NCBI RefSeq assembly: GCF_002104765.1
Contig: NZ_NCXM01000020.1
Location: forward strand, 1 to 64,000
Reading direction: 5' to 3'
Length of the DNA stretch: 64,000 nt
DNA from: Mycolicibacterium vulneris
GTDB lineage: Bacteria > Actinomycetota > Actinomycetes > Mycobacteriales > Mycobacteriaceae
Within the stretch, counting starts at the first letter, position 1. The number at the start of each line of letters is the position of its first letter. The notes under the pieces were generated by a model. It was not told the DNA's origin, made no database searches, and saw only the letters and a list, made by a program, of their open reading frames with translations. Shown in pieces: positions 17,544-26,392 of this stretch. The position numbers and the translations under genes were made by a program.

Positions 17544-18995
17544 ATGACCGAAACGACGTCCGCGATGTCCACGTTCGACGCGACTGAGGCGCTTGACGAT
17601 CTTCTCGCCGATGTCGGCTTGTCGGTCGCCGACGCCGGGGGCCGAGTCACCTTCGCCGGTCAGGATCCCATCATCCCGGCGCGGCATCGGTTGGCAGCGG
17701 CGATTGGTATACCGATGATGGGCAACGCGGTGGCGGCGGCCGCGATGCACCGCCGGCGCGGCGGTCCGGGCCAGGATCTGCACCTGGATTTGCGCCAAGC
17801 CGTACACCACATCAATCCCGGCTACGCATGGGAGCCGACGCTTGCCGGCGAATTTCCTTCCATTGCGCTCGTATTGGACAATCCTTTTGCGCTTATTCCG
17901 TATCGGACCCGCGATGGGCGCACCGTGATGGCCTCGGCGGTGTATCCGCACCAGTCGGCCAAATGGTGCCGATTCCTCGATGTGCCACCCGATTTCGCCA
18001 AGGTCGCCAAGGCGTTTGGCGATTGGGATGCCTTCGAACTCGAAGAAGCGGCCAACGCGGTCGGATTGCCTGCCTGTGTGGCCCGCAGCCCCGAGGAGTG
18101 GCTGGCCCACCCGCATGGAGCGCTGCTGGCCAGCCAGCCCGTCATCGGGCTCACCCGCATCGGCGACGCCCCTCCGCGCGAACTGGGGCCCTCGGAGCGA
18201 CCCTTCGGGGGCATGCGCGTGTTGTCGTTCACCCATGCGGTGGCGGGGCCGACCGTGGGCCGCGTGCTGGCCGAGCAGGGTGCCGAGGTGCTCGGCGCTT
18301 CGCGCCCCAATGACTTCGAGCACGACTGGGTCTATTTCGAAGCCAATATCGGATCTCGCAGCGCATGGCTGGATTTGACCAAGGACAGTGGCAAGGCCGA
18401 TGTCAATCGACTGTTGCGCGACGCCCATGTCGTGGTGAACAACCATCGCGCCCTCAAATTGGAGAAACTGGGTCTCGACCCCTGCGAACTCGCAAGCACC
18501 CACCCGGGCCTGGTCCACGTCTCGGTCACCTGTTATGGGTCGAGGGGGCCGTGGGCACACCGCGGCGGTTTCGACATGAACGGGTCGGCCGCGTCCGGAT
18601 TGATGGTGATCGAAGGCGGGGCCGATAGCCCCAAGCTGCCGCCCACCGGGCTGATCAACGACTTCATCACCGGCTACATGGGCGCCTTGGGCGCGGCCGC
18701 CGGGCTGATCAGACAACAAACCGAAGGTGGTAGCTGGCATGTCACCGTCAACCTCACTCGCAACGCGATGTGGTACCAAACCCTGGGCCTGGTTGATCCC
18801 GCCGACGCAGGCCGAGACGACGAGCACTCGATCGCCGAACCAATCGCTTACGATGCCGACAGTCCCATGGGTCGAGTCCACATGCTCGCCCCGCCCGTCA
18901 ATTTCAGCCGCACCGCGCCAAGCTGGCCGGATCCAATCCTCGTACCCCGGGGATCCAGCCGCCCCGAATGGACCGACCTCGACCGCTCGGCATGA
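17544..18995 (+). CDS. CaiB/BaiF family CoA-transferase-like protein
   Basis: The product is 483 residues. AGGAAG is seven bases before the ATG chosen here. The order is unusual: residues 1-215 resemble the small, C-terminal half of family III CoA-transferases, and the nucleotide-like CoA-binding half (G-M-R-V-L-S-F-T-H-A-V-A-G-P-T-x-G-R-V-L-A-E-Q-G-A-E-V) follows. The aspartate expected to carry CoA is present in G-L-I-N-D-F-I-T-G. These enzymes move CoA between carboxylic acids, or racemise acyl-CoAs. The next gene is an Lrp-type regulator in the same direction, which may control it. Confidence 0.82.
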   Translation: MTETTSAMSTFDATEALDDLLADVGLSVADAGGRVTFAGQDPIIPARHRLAAAIGIPMMGNAVAAAAMHRRRGGPGQDLHLDLRQAVHHINPGYAWEPTLAGEFPSIALVLDNPFALIPYRTRDGRTVMASAVYPHQSAKWCRFLDVPPDFAKVAKAFGDWDAFELEEAANAVGLPACVARSPEEWLAHPHGALLASQPVIGLTRIGDAPPRELGPSERPFGGMRVLSFTHAVAGPTVGRVLAEQGAEVLGASRPNDFEHDWVYFEANIGSRSAWLDLTKDSGKADVNRLLRDAHVVVNNHRALKLEKLGLDPCELASTHPGLVHVSVTCYGSRGPWAHRGGFDMNGSAASGLMVIEGGADSPKLPPTGLINDFITGYMGALGAAAGLIRQQTEGGSWHVTVNLTRNAMWYQTLGLVDPADAGRDDEHSIAEPIAYDADSPMGRVHMLAPPVNFSRTAPSWPDPILVPRGSSRPEWTDLDRSA

Positions 18996-19035
18996 AACTT
19001 GTTGCCCAGAGGGGGCACCTCAGTGAGTCGACGGA

Positions 19036-20091
19036 GTGACAATAAGCGGTGTGGATGGCGTGGACGAGCTGGATATCGCCTTGCTCGATGCGCTCCATGT
19101 CAATCCGCAGATCAGCTTCGAGGAACTCGGCCGGGTTCTCGACGTCTCGCCCGTCACCGCGGCACGGCGGTGGCGTCGCCTGGTATCCACCGGCCGAGCA
19201 TGGGTATCATCCGCGATCGGTCCGCGGCTGCCAACGCGGGCCGCGCTGTTCGAAGCCGAGTGCAAACCCGGGGCCGCGCCCTCGGTGGCCGACGAATTCG
19301 CGGCCATGCCGCAGGTTTTCAGCGTCAACATAACGACCGGCGCCGGCAACCTCTATGCATTGGTAGCGGCCGCCGACCAACCCCGGCTAGCCGGGTTGAT
19401 CGTCGATGTCCTTCCCGCGGTCCCGGGGCTTCTGCGCGTGCGGTCCGCGCTCATTACTCGGCTGTTCAGCGGCACCCGCTGGCGACTGGGCGGTCTCAGC
19501 GCGAGCCAAGTCCGCGAGCTGACACCCGATCCGGCCGCGCATGCGCATCACCATGAGTTCGACGAGTTCGACCGCCAGTTGTTTCTGACACTCCAGCATG
19601 ACGGGCGTCTCAGCTGCCGCGATCTGGCTGCCGCCGTCGGCCAGTCGGAACCTGCGGTGCGACGGCGCCTGGGATTGTTGACCCGCTCCGGGTTGATCGC
19701 ATTCCGCACGGATTTCGCCCGCGTGGAAGCCGGCTGGTTGACCGGTGTCGCGCTCAAACTTCAGGTAAGCGGGTCGCCAGTGGCCGCTGTGGGACGGTCA
19801 CTGGTGCAATACCCGGAGACCCGCTTCTGCGTCGCGGCCGTCGGCGACGGCGTGGAAAACCTTTTCGTCACCATGCAGCTTCACGCCCTGTCGTCGCTCG
19901 ACGATGTGATATCGCAACTGATCGCCTCATACCCCGGCGTAACCGTCATCGACACTCGCGTGGTACTACGCTCCGTCAAATCTTGGGGGCGGCTCCTGGG
20001 ACCCGACGGTCACGCGCACGAGATCGTGCCGGTCGACTTGTGGGCGCCGGCCAAGCCGGCCCCGCCGGGCCGCGCTACCGAAACAGCTTGA
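19036..20091 (+). CDS. Lrp/AsnC family regulator with two HTH modules
   Basis: The product is 351 residues from a GTG start. It is about twice the usual Lrp length and has two tandem modules. The first AsnC-type helix-turn-helix is near residues 8-45 (D-E-L-D-I-A-L-L-D-A-L and S-P-V-T-A-A-R-R-W-R-R-L); the second is near 175-215 (D-R-Q-L-F-L-T-L-Q-H-D-G-R and S-E-P-A-V-R-R-R-L). Each is followed by a ligand-binding-like beta-alpha region. Double-module Lrp proteins often answer to an acyl-CoA or amino-acid-like ligand. It lies 40 bp after the CoA-transferase gene. Confidence 0.88.
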   Translation: MTISGVDGVDELDIALLDALHVNPQISFEELGRVLDVSPVTAARRWRRLVSTGRAWVSSAIGPRLPTRAALFEAECKPGAAPSVADEFAAMPQVFSVNITTGAGNLYALVAAADQPRLAGLIVDVLPAVPGLLRVRSALITRLFSGTRWRLGGLSASQVRELTPDPAAHAHHHEFDEFDRQLFLTLQHDGRLSCRDLAAAVGQSEPAVRRRLGLLTRSGLIAFRTDFARVEAGWLTGVALKLQVSGSPVAAVGRSLVQYPETRFCVAAVGDGVENLFVTMQLHALSSLDDVISQLIASYPGVTVIDTRVVLRSVKSWGRLLGPDGHAHEIVPVDLWAPAKPAPPGRATETA

Positions 20092-20304
20092 TCCCGTAGT
20101 CAATTTCGGACGCCGGTAGCGTCACGGCATGCCCTCTTCGCCAGCGCCGGATACCCCGTCCCCGCGTCGGCCAGTGCAACCGGAGCGCGAAAGCGCCACC
20201 CTCAGGCCGCACCTTCGGGTCGATGTTGCCGTCGATGTCGTTGCAGTTGGAGACGGCCGGGTTACCCCTCGAAAGCTCGGCCGCCCCAACGTCTTGGCGC
20301 GCGC

Positions 20305-20592
20305 TCAACAGGTCAGAGCGGCGGATTTGAACAGCGACCCCCACTCGTGGCGGGCCGCGGACTGCGCGTCGACGAAGCTGGGAGTCTTCTCGCCGTCGCC
20401 GGCCAGGTGGACGAGCGCCCACGCCATGGCGAATACCGGTACTTTGTGCCGGATTGCCGCGCTGTGCAATTCGTCCAAAGCGGCGTCGGAAGGACACCGG
20501 CGAAGACCGATGAGGATGCCCCGTGCGGTGTCGAGAATACGACCGGAGTTCGGGCCGCACGAAGTTTGGGCTGGAACCCAGTTCGTCGTCAT
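20305..20592 (-). CDS. ANTAR domain protein (RNA-binding antiterminator family)
   Basis: The product is 95 residues. The ANTAR three-helix pattern is clear: I-L-D-T-A-R-G-I-L-I-G-L-R-R-C-P-S-D-A-A-L-D-E-L (given here in part), then V-P-V-F-A-M-A-W-A-L-V. ANTAR domains bind paired hexanucleotide RNA hairpins and prevent transcription termination. A strong AGGAGG ribosome site lies nine bases before the ATG. No sensor domain is fused, which leaves the input unknown. It sits between two CoA-transferase genes in the catabolic region, so a role in controlling these transcripts is possible. The flanking gaps 20092-20304 and 20593-20859 show no other gene. Confidence 0.83.
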   Translation of the reverse strand: MTTNWVPAQTSCGPNSGRILDTARGILIGLRRCPSDAALDELHSAAIRHKVPVFAMAWALVHLAGDGEKTPSFVDAQSAARHEWGSLFKSAALTC

Positions 20593-20859
20593 GCTGTTGA
20601 TACCTCCTGCTGCGCCTCAACGAAATCCACTACTCGCGTAGCGGCAGGAATCCGTGCGCTTCATCGCGGCCGCAATCCCCAAAAGGCGCCCTGTGTAATG
20701 ATTTGCGGATCCGTCGCGATGTGCCAGTCCATCATTGACATTGATATGCGGCTGTGACCGTTTCGGAATCGGCGGCTCATCAACAAAATTCGCGACACGT
20801 GGTAGCGAAACAGGCCGTGAAACGGCGTGATCAATTGCTGACCGGGTCCACCAGGCTCG

Positions 20860-22092
20860 CTACAGAATCGCCTTGGCGTCCTTCGCCTTGGCGATGTCGT
20901 CCCAGTCGACGTCCAGTTCCAGCAGGATCTCTTCGGTGTGTTGCCCGTGTTCCGGCGCACGCGCGGGAGACGGTGGCGTCTCGTCAAATTGGACTGGCGC
21001 GGCGACGATTCGGTATTTCTCACCGTGATCGTCGACATTGGTGATCACATATCCGTTGGGTTCGACTTGCGGGTCGTTGAGGGTCTCCCGTGGCGTCGCG
21101 AGCGCACCCCATACGCCCGGCTCGTCCTCGAGCACCGCCTGCCAGTGCGCGAGGTCGTGACTCGCGAAGGTGTTCGCCAGCAGCTCGGTGGCCGCTGCCG
21201 CATTGGCGATCAGGTTGCTGGACGGGACGAATCGCTCGTCGTCAGCGAGTTCCGGCAGGCCCATCCGCGCGCAGAAGCCCACCCAGAATTTGTCGGGCTG
21301 TAAGAACACCAGCTGGATCCACCTGTCGTCTTTCGTCTTGTACCGGTTGACGAGCGGATTGATGGCCAGGCCCGGCGGTGCGCCCGGGATCCCATCGATA
21401 TCGAAGAAGTCGGCCGCACATATCGACGGCGCTATCGACCACATCGCCTGCGCCAGCAGCGAAGAGTCGACAATCGTGGGTTCGCCGGTGCGTTCCCGGT
21501 GAAACAGCGCGGCGCACACGCCGCCGGCCAGCGTCGCCCCACCCTGCAGGTCACCGAAGCCGGGCCCCTGGACCGCGGGCGTCTCGCTGCCGAATGGGGT
21601 GAGCGTGTAGGCGACCCCGCCGCGCGCCAGATAGGTCGCCGCATCGAATCCGCCGCGATCGCGGTCGGGACCGCGAACCCCTAGCCCGGTGCCGCGCGCG
21701 ATGATGATCTTCGGGTTGAACGCGCGGATGTCGTCGACGGTCAGCCGGGCCCGTTCGAGTGCGCCGGGCAGCCAATTGGTCAAGAACACATCGGCGCTGG
21801 CAAGCAGCCGGCCGAACAGCTCGCGACCCGTTTCCGACTTGATGTCGATGGCGATGCTGCGCTTGCCGCGGTTGCCCAGCTCGAGGATGAAGTCGGCGTC
21901 CGGGCGGGCCGCCTGCCGGGTGAACCCGCCGACCACCAGCGCGCGGCCGGGATCGCCGGTGGCGACGCCTTCCACCTTGATGACGTCGGCGCCCCAGTCC
22001 GACAGGGCGGCACCGGCGGAGGGCACGTAGGTCCACGACGCCAACTCGACCACCCGCACACCTCGAAGGACTCCGCCGTGCACGTCAGACAT
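20860..22092 (-). CDS. CaiB/BaiF family CoA-transferase
   Basis: The product is 410 residues, normal for a single-domain family III CoA-transferase. The start at 22092 has AGGGG seven bases upstream. Conserved marks are G-V-R-V-V-E-L-A-S-W-T-Y-V-P-S-A-G near the N-terminus, G-N-R-G-K-R-S-I-A-I-D near residue 75, and G-F-G-D-L-Q-G-G, which holds the catalytic aspartate that carries the CoA thioester. It should activate a carboxylic acid by CoA exchange. It is divergent from the eight-gene operon starting at 22376 and probably shares its regulation. Confidence 0.9.
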   Translation of the reverse strand: MSDVHGGVLRGVRVVELASWTYVPSAGAALSDWGADVIKVEGVATGDPGRALVVGGFTRQAARPDADFILELGNRGKRSIAIDIKSETGRELFGRLLASADVFLTNWLPGALERARLTVDDIRAFNPKIIIARGTGLGVRGPDRDRGGFDAATYLARGGVAYTLTPFGSETPAVQGPGFGDLQGGATLAGGVCAALFHRERTGEPTIVDSSLLAQAMWSIAPSICAADFFDIDGIPGAPPGLAINPLVNRYKTKDDRWIQLVFLQPDKFWVGFCARMGLPELADDERFVPSSNLIANAAAATELLANTFASHDLAHWQAVLEDEPGVWGALATPRETLNDPQVEPNGYVITNVDDHGEKYRIVAAPVQFDETPPSPARAPEHGQHTEEILLELDVDWDDIAKAKDAKAIL

Positions 22093-22375
22093 CGCCAATC
22101 CCCTCGTCGCGACCATTCCTTGCTATTTTAGATATTCTAGCTAGTCTTGGGCGTAGTGATAGCCCATCTGCAGGTCAGCGCAGTTTTTCGTGGAAGTGAT
22201 GCGATGGAGCCGACCGAAGGTCGCATTCCGACGCCCGCCGCGGTGACCGCGTGCCGCGATGAGGCGCGGACGGGCGAGAAGTCGATTCAGTCCCGCCGCG
22301 AAACCAGTCGTGACGACGAATGGCGTTGGGCCCCAATGCGGGTCGTGATGTAGACACACGGACGAAGGACGGGCG
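22093..22375. promoter_or_regulatory. Divergent promoter region, CoA-transferase / catabolic operon
   Basis: The 283-bp region holds an AT-rich patch at 22121-22146 containing TAGATATTCTA and the 8-bp palindrome CTAGCTAG, unusual in this GC-rich DNA. On the minus strand TAAAAT about 30 bp before the CoA-transferase start could be a -10 element. The operon side shows no clear promoter elements. No gene is recognisable in the gap. The assignment is tentative. Confidence 0.4.
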
Positions 22376-23239
22376 ATGGGCAGAGTGACGGGCAAGGTTG
22401 CCGTGATCAGCGGCGCCGCGCGCGGTCAGGGCCGTTCCCACGCGCGGATGCTGGCCGCCGAGGGTGCCGACATCATTGCCGTCGACCTCTGCGCGGACAT
22501 CGACACCAATGAGTATCCCCTGGCCCGCCCCGAGGACCTGGACGAAACGGCTCGGCTGGTGGAGAAGGAGGGCCAGCGCGCCCACACCGCGATCGCCGAC
22601 GTCCGCGACCGCGTCGCCCTGTCCGCGGCCATCGACGAGGGCGTCGCCGAATTCGGGCACCTCGACGTCGTGGTGGCGAACGCCGGCATCTGCCCTCTGA
22701 CGGCGGGCCTGCCACCGAAGGCTTTCGCCGACGCGGTGGACGTGGATCTGGTAGGCGTGCTCAACCTCGTCCACGCCAGCCTCAAACACCTGCAGGCCGG
22801 CGCATCGATCGTCGTCATCGGTTCCAACGCGGCCTTCATGTCGTCGATGAACACCACCGGCATCGACGGCGGCCCCGGCGGGGCCGGCTACGCCTTTGCG
22901 AAATTGGCTGCCGCGCACTATGTCAACGACTTCGCGCTGGCGCTTGCCCCGTTCTCCATCCGGATGAACGCGGTTCATCCCACGAACGTCAACACCGACA
23001 TGCTGCACAGCCCGCCGATGTACCGCGCCTTCCGGCCCGACCTGAAGGAACCGACCCGCGAGGACGCAGAACCCATCTTCCCGTTCGTCCAGGCGATGCC
23101 GATCCCCTACGTCGAGCCCGAGGACATCAGTGAGGCCGTGCTTTTCCTCGCCTCCGACTCCGCCCGCTATATCACCGGCCAGCAACTTCGCGTGGACGGC
23201 GGCGGCTTCCTCAAGGTCAAGCCATGGTCGGGCGCATGA
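22376..23239 (+). CDS. Mycofactocin-coupled SDR family oxidoreductase
   Basis: The product is 287 residues. The N-terminus G-K-V-A-V-I-S-G-A-A-R-G-Q-G-R-S-H-A is the signature of the mycofactocin-associated SDR subfamily (TIGR03971), with the Rossmann glycines in it. The longer loop after A-V-D-L-C (I-D-T-N-E-Y-P-L-A-R-P-E-D-L) is also typical. The catalytic pair is Y-A-F-A-K. Members hold NAD(H) tightly and need mycofactocin as external electron acceptor. AAGGA lies before the ATG. First gene of an eight-gene operon; it should oxidise or reduce a hydroxyl/keto group of the pathway substrate. Confidence 0.9.
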   Translation: MGRVTGKVAVISGAARGQGRSHARMLAAEGADIIAVDLCADIDTNEYPLARPEDLDETARLVEKEGQRAHTAIADVRDRVALSAAIDEGVAEFGHLDVVVANAGICPLTAGLPPKAFADAVDVDLVGVLNLVHASLKHLQAGASIVVIGSNAAFMSSMNTTGIDGGPGGAGYAFAKLAAAHYVNDFALALAPFSIRMNAVHPTNVNTDMLHSPPMYRAFRPDLKEPTREDAEPIFPFVQAMPIPYVEPEDISEAVLFLASDSARYITGQQLRVDGGGFLKVKPWSGA

Positions 23240-23282
23240 CCGCGTGGGCACCAAACAGACTGCACCGCAACGGGACTACGCG

Positions 23283-24263
23283 ATGACTGACAACCGCTCC
23301 GTCCAACGGCGCCTCTACGCGCTCATGGTCCTGATGAAGGCCGCCGACGACCGGCTGTCCAAGGGCATCGGCACCGGGGAGTTCATGTGCGTGTATTGGC
23401 CGTCGCGCGGCCAGGAGGCGATCGCCGCCGCGATGGGCGTCGCGCTGCGGCCCGGCGATCAGCTGGTGACCACCTACCGCGGGCTCCACGACCTCATCGG
23501 CAAGGGGGTGCCGCTCGAGGAGATCTACGGCGAAATGATGGGCCGCACCGTCGGCGCCAGCCGGGGCAAGGGCGGCACCATGCACATCGCCAAACCCGAG
23601 GTCGGCGTGATGCTTTCGACCGGCATCGTCGGGGCTGGGCCGCCGGTGGCCGTGGGGCTGGCGATGGCTGCCAAGCGCAAGGGGCTCGATCGGGTCACCG
23701 TGGTGAGCTTCGGTGACGGTGCCACCAACACCGGTTCCTTCCACGAGGCGGCCAATATGGCCGCGCTCTGGGATCTGCCGATGGTGTTCCTCTGCCAGAA
23801 CAACCTGTACGCCGAGATGACGCCGACCGGCGACACGATGAAGCTCGAGCGGGTGGCCGATCGGGCCGCCGGATACGGGATGCCGGGTGTGCGCGTCGAC
23901 GGCAACGACCCGCTGGCGGTGAAAGATGCACTCGAGGAGGCGCTGCGGCGGGCCCGCGACGGCGCCGGCCCCACCTTCATCGAATGCGTGACATTCCGAT
24001 TCCGCGGCCACTACTTCGGCGACCGGATGCCCTACATCCCCAAGGAACAACTAGAAGCGGCGATGGCCGCCGACCCGGTGCCGCGCTTCCGCCGGCACCT
24101 CGTCGACACCGGCGTGTGCGGCGAAGACGAGCTCGCCCGGATCGACGATCAGGCGTTGGCGACGGTGGAATCCGCGCTGCAGACCGTGATGAACGCGGAT
24201 GAACCGACGGCGGACGAACTCGACCACGACGTGTACGCAATCCCGATCAAATTCCCGGTGTAA
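23283..24263 (+). CDS. TPP-dependent 2-oxoacid dehydrogenase E1, alpha subunit
   Basis: The product is 326 residues, typical of AcoA/PdhA-type E1 alpha. The TPP motif runs G144-D-G with the N-N pair at 173-174. Early marks include Y-W-P-S-R-G-Q-E-A-I-A-A-A and S-R-G-K-G-G-T-M-H-I, the latter from the phosphorylation-loop region. With the beta subunit it decarboxylates a 2-oxoacid (or splits a diketone such as acetoin) and passes the acyl group to a lipoyl arm. It lies 43 bp after the SDR gene and 4 bp before E1 beta. Confidence 0.92.
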   Translation: MTDNRSVQRRLYALMVLMKAADDRLSKGIGTGEFMCVYWPSRGQEAIAAAMGVALRPGDQLVTTYRGLHDLIGKGVPLEEIYGEMMGRTVGASRGKGGTMHIAKPEVGVMLSTGIVGAGPPVAVGLAMAAKRKGLDRVTVVSFGDGATNTGSFHEAANMAALWDLPMVFLCQNNLYAEMTPTGDTMKLERVADRAAGYGMPGVRVDGNDPLAVKDALEEALRRARDGAGPTFIECVTFRFRGHYFGDRMPYIPKEQLEAAMAADPVPRFRRHLVDTGVCGEDELARIDDQALATVESALQTVMNADEPTADELDHDVYAIPIKFPV

Positions 24264-24267
24264 AGGC

Positions 24268-25266
24268 ATGGACGACAAAGAGATGACGATGCGCGAGGCG
24301 CTTAACCTCGCGCTTGATCAGGCGCTCGCAGCCGACGATCGGGTGTTTCTGCTCGGCGAGGACATCGCCGATCCCGGCGCCTCCGGACCGACCGCGGGGC
24401 TGTCGACGAAGTACGGCCACGAACGCGTCCTGGACACGCCGATTTCGGAGGCCGCGATCCTGGGGGCGGCCATCGGGGCCGCCATCGACGGCCTGCTGCC
24501 CGTGGCCGAGATCATGATCATGGATTTCATCGGAATCGCCGCCGATCAGCTGATCAACAACGCCGCCAAACTGCGGTTCATGACGGCCGGACGCACGTCG
24601 GCGCCGATCACCGTTCGCACCCAGGTATACGCCGGCCTGGCCACCGGCGCGACGCATTCGCAGAGCCTGGAGGCGTGGTTCATGCACATCCCCGGGATGA
24701 AGGTGATCGTCCCGTCCACCCCGCGCGACGGCAAAGGACTGCTGACGTCGGCGATCTTCGACCCCGACCCCTGCCTGTTCATCGAAACCATCCGGTTGCA
24801 GGGCAAGAAGGGTCCCGTCCCCGTCGAACCCGGTTTCTCGATTCCATTGGGCCAGGCCGAGATCAAGCGACCCGGCACCGAGGTGAGCCTGGTCGGCTAC
24901 GGACGCTGCGTGCACGACGCGCTCACCGCCGCGGTCACGCTGGCCGAACAGGGTGTCAGCGCCGAGGTCGTCGACCTGCGCACCCTGGTGCCTCTCGATG
25001 TCGAGACCATCGTCGAATCGGTCCGCCGCACCCGCCGGGCCGTCATCGTGCACGACTCGGTCCAATTCGGCGGTCCGGGAGCCGAAATCGCCGCGACGCT
25101 GTCAACCGAATTGTTCGGCGAACTCGCCGCGCCGCTCGAGCGGGTCGCCGCGCGGTTCGTGCCCAACCCGGCCGCGGCGGCGCTCGAGGCACAGGTGTAT
25201 CCGTCGCCGGCACGCATCGTGGCAGCGGCCCAGCGCACCCTGGAAAAGGCGAAGGTGCATGGCTGA
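24268..25266 (+). CDS. TPP-dependent 2-oxoacid dehydrogenase E1, beta subunit
   Basis: The product is 332 residues. Recognised by M-R-E-A-L-N-L-A-L-D-Q-A-L, then F-L-L-G-E-D-I-A, T-P-I-S-E-A-A-I-L-G-A-A-I-G-A-A (TPP-activating Glu region) and the C-terminal half with V-V-D-L-R-T-L-V-P-L-D and Y-P-S-P-A-R-I-V. It completes an alpha2beta2 E1 with the preceding gene. Its stop overlaps the start of the lipoyl domain gene by eight bases. No E2 acyltransferase or E3 dihydrolipoyl dehydrogenase gene is in the cluster. Confidence 0.92.
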   Translation: MDDKEMTMREALNLALDQALAADDRVFLLGEDIADPGASGPTAGLSTKYGHERVLDTPISEAAILGAAIGAAIDGLLPVAEIMIMDFIGIAADQLINNAAKLRFMTAGRTSAPITVRTQVYAGLATGATHSQSLEAWFMHIPGMKVIVPSTPRDGKGLLTSAIFDPDPCLFIETIRLQGKKGPVPVEPGFSIPLGQAEIKRPGTEVSLVGYGRCVHDALTAAVTLAEQGVSAEVVDLRTLVPLDVETIVESVRRTRRAVIVHDSVQFGGPGAEIAATLSTELFGELAAPLERVAARFVPNPAAAALEAQVYPSPARIVAAAQRTLEKAKVHG

Positions 25267-25495
25267 CTTCATCATCCGCATCCCCCGGGTCTCCGTGGCG
25301 GTATCCGAGGCCGAACTCACCGGGCTGCTCGTCGGCGCCGGTGAGCACGTCGAGGCGGGCACACCCATCTACGTGATTGCCACCGAGAAAGCGGAACAGG
25401 AGATCGAAGCGGGAGCATCCGGCACCGTGCGCTGGACGGGCCGGGTCGGGACCACCTACGACATCGGCGCCGAAATCGGCGTCATCACGTCCTAG
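25259..25495 (+). CDS. Stand-alone lipoyl (biotinyl/lipoyl attachment) domain protein
   Basis: The product is only 78 residues and consists of one lipoyl domain. The lipoylation lysine is K44 in I-A-T-E-K-A-E-Q-E-I, equivalent to the E-T-D-K-A hairpin of E2 enzymes; the G-x11-K-x-E-x-E-I-x-A-x-x-x-G layout is intact. There is no peripheral subunit-binding domain and no catalytic acyltransferase domain. It overlaps E1 beta, so it is made with the E1 and is its likely acyl acceptor. A separate E2 core and E3 would have to come from elsewhere, or the acyl group is handed directly to another enzyme. Confidence 0.88.
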   Translation: MADFIIRIPRVSVAVSEAELTGLLVGAGEHVEAGTPIYVIATEKAEQEIEAGASGTVRWTGRVGTTYDIGAEIGVITS

Positions 25496-25511
25496 AAGGA
25501 AGGATAAGCCT

Positions 25512-26384
25512 ATGGATCTCAACGAGACCCGCGAGAGAATCATCTACGCCAAAGAAGGCCCGATCGCCCGCATCACCCTGAACTGGCCGGAGAAGGCCAA
25601 CGCCCAGGACCAGAAGCTCGCCGAAGAGGTCGACGCCGCGCTGCTGGACGCCGACCGCGACTACGACATCAAGGTGCTGGTACTCAAGGCCAACGGCAAG
25701 GGCTTCTGCTCCGGGCACGCGATCGGCAACAACGCCGTCGACTACCCGTCGTTCGTGGAGAACGCCATGGTGACGGGCCACCCGTGGAAGGCGCAGTCGG
25801 ACCTCTTCGTCAAACCCACCCTGAACCTGTGGGAGTTCTCCAAGCCCACCATCGCGCAGGTGCACGGCTACTGCGTGGGCGGTGGCACGCACATGGGCCT
25901 GACCACCGACATCGTCATCGCGTCGGAAGACGCCTACTTCTCCTACCCGCCGCTGCAGGGGTTCGGCATGCCGTCCGGTGAATGTTCCATCGAACCTTGG
26001 GTGTTCATGAACTGGCGCCGCGCCGCCTACTACCTGTTCACCGCGGAGGTGATCGATGCCAAGAAGGCGTTGGAGGTCGGCCTCGTCAACGAGGTCGTAC
26101 CGCGAGACCAACTCGACGACCGTGTCGACGCGATCGCCCGCCACATCGCCCAGGCACCGTTGACGACACTGATGCTCACCAAGGCCAACCTGAAGCGGGC
26201 CTGGGAGCTGATGGGCATGCGGGTGCACTGGCAGAGCTCCAACGACCTCGTCGCGCTCGCCTCGATCAGCAAGGACGTGCAGCAGCTGATTCAGACCGTG
26301 TTCAAGGACAAGGTGCTGCCGTCCGAGCACGCCCGCCGCCAGGCCGCGGCCGCCGCCCAGACCGACGGCGCCGCAGCAACATAG
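25512..26384 (+). CDS. Crotonase (enoyl-CoA hydratase/isomerase) family protein
   Basis: The product is 290 residues. Crotonase fold marks: I-A-R-I-T-L-N-W-P-E-K-A-N-A, V-L-V-L-K-A-N-G-K-G-F-C-S-G-H for the CoA/oxyanion loop, and V-H-G-Y-C-V-G-G-G for the second oxyanion glycine. The two glutamates of true enoyl-CoA hydratases are absent: the first site reads G-G-G-T-H and the second Y-P-P-L. It is therefore unlikely to be a standard hydratase and may catalyse isomerisation, hydrolysis or C-C cleavage of a CoA ester. It is clearly related to the crotonase encoded at 31061-31903. Good RBS (AAGGAAGGA). Confidence 0.88.
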   Translation: MDLNETRERIIYAKEGPIARITLNWPEKANAQDQKLAEEVDAALLDADRDYDIKVLVLKANGKGFCSGHAIGNNAVDYPSFVENAMVTGHPWKAQSDLFVKPTLNLWEFSKPTIAQVHGYCVGGGTHMGLTTDIVIASEDAYFSYPPLQGFGMPSGECSIEPWVFMNWRRAAYYLFTAEVIDAKKALEVGLVNEVVPRDQLDDRVDAIARHIAQAPLTTLMLTKANLKRAWELMGMRVHWQSSNDLVALASISKDVQQLIQTVFKDKVLPSEHARRQAAAAAQTDGAAAT

Positions 26385-26392
26385 GCCCGCCG

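Noticed and set aside
20073..20121. CGCTACCG / CGGTAGCG inverted repeat after the Lrp gene
   Set aside because: An 8-bp stem with a 33-base loop is too weak to call a terminator.
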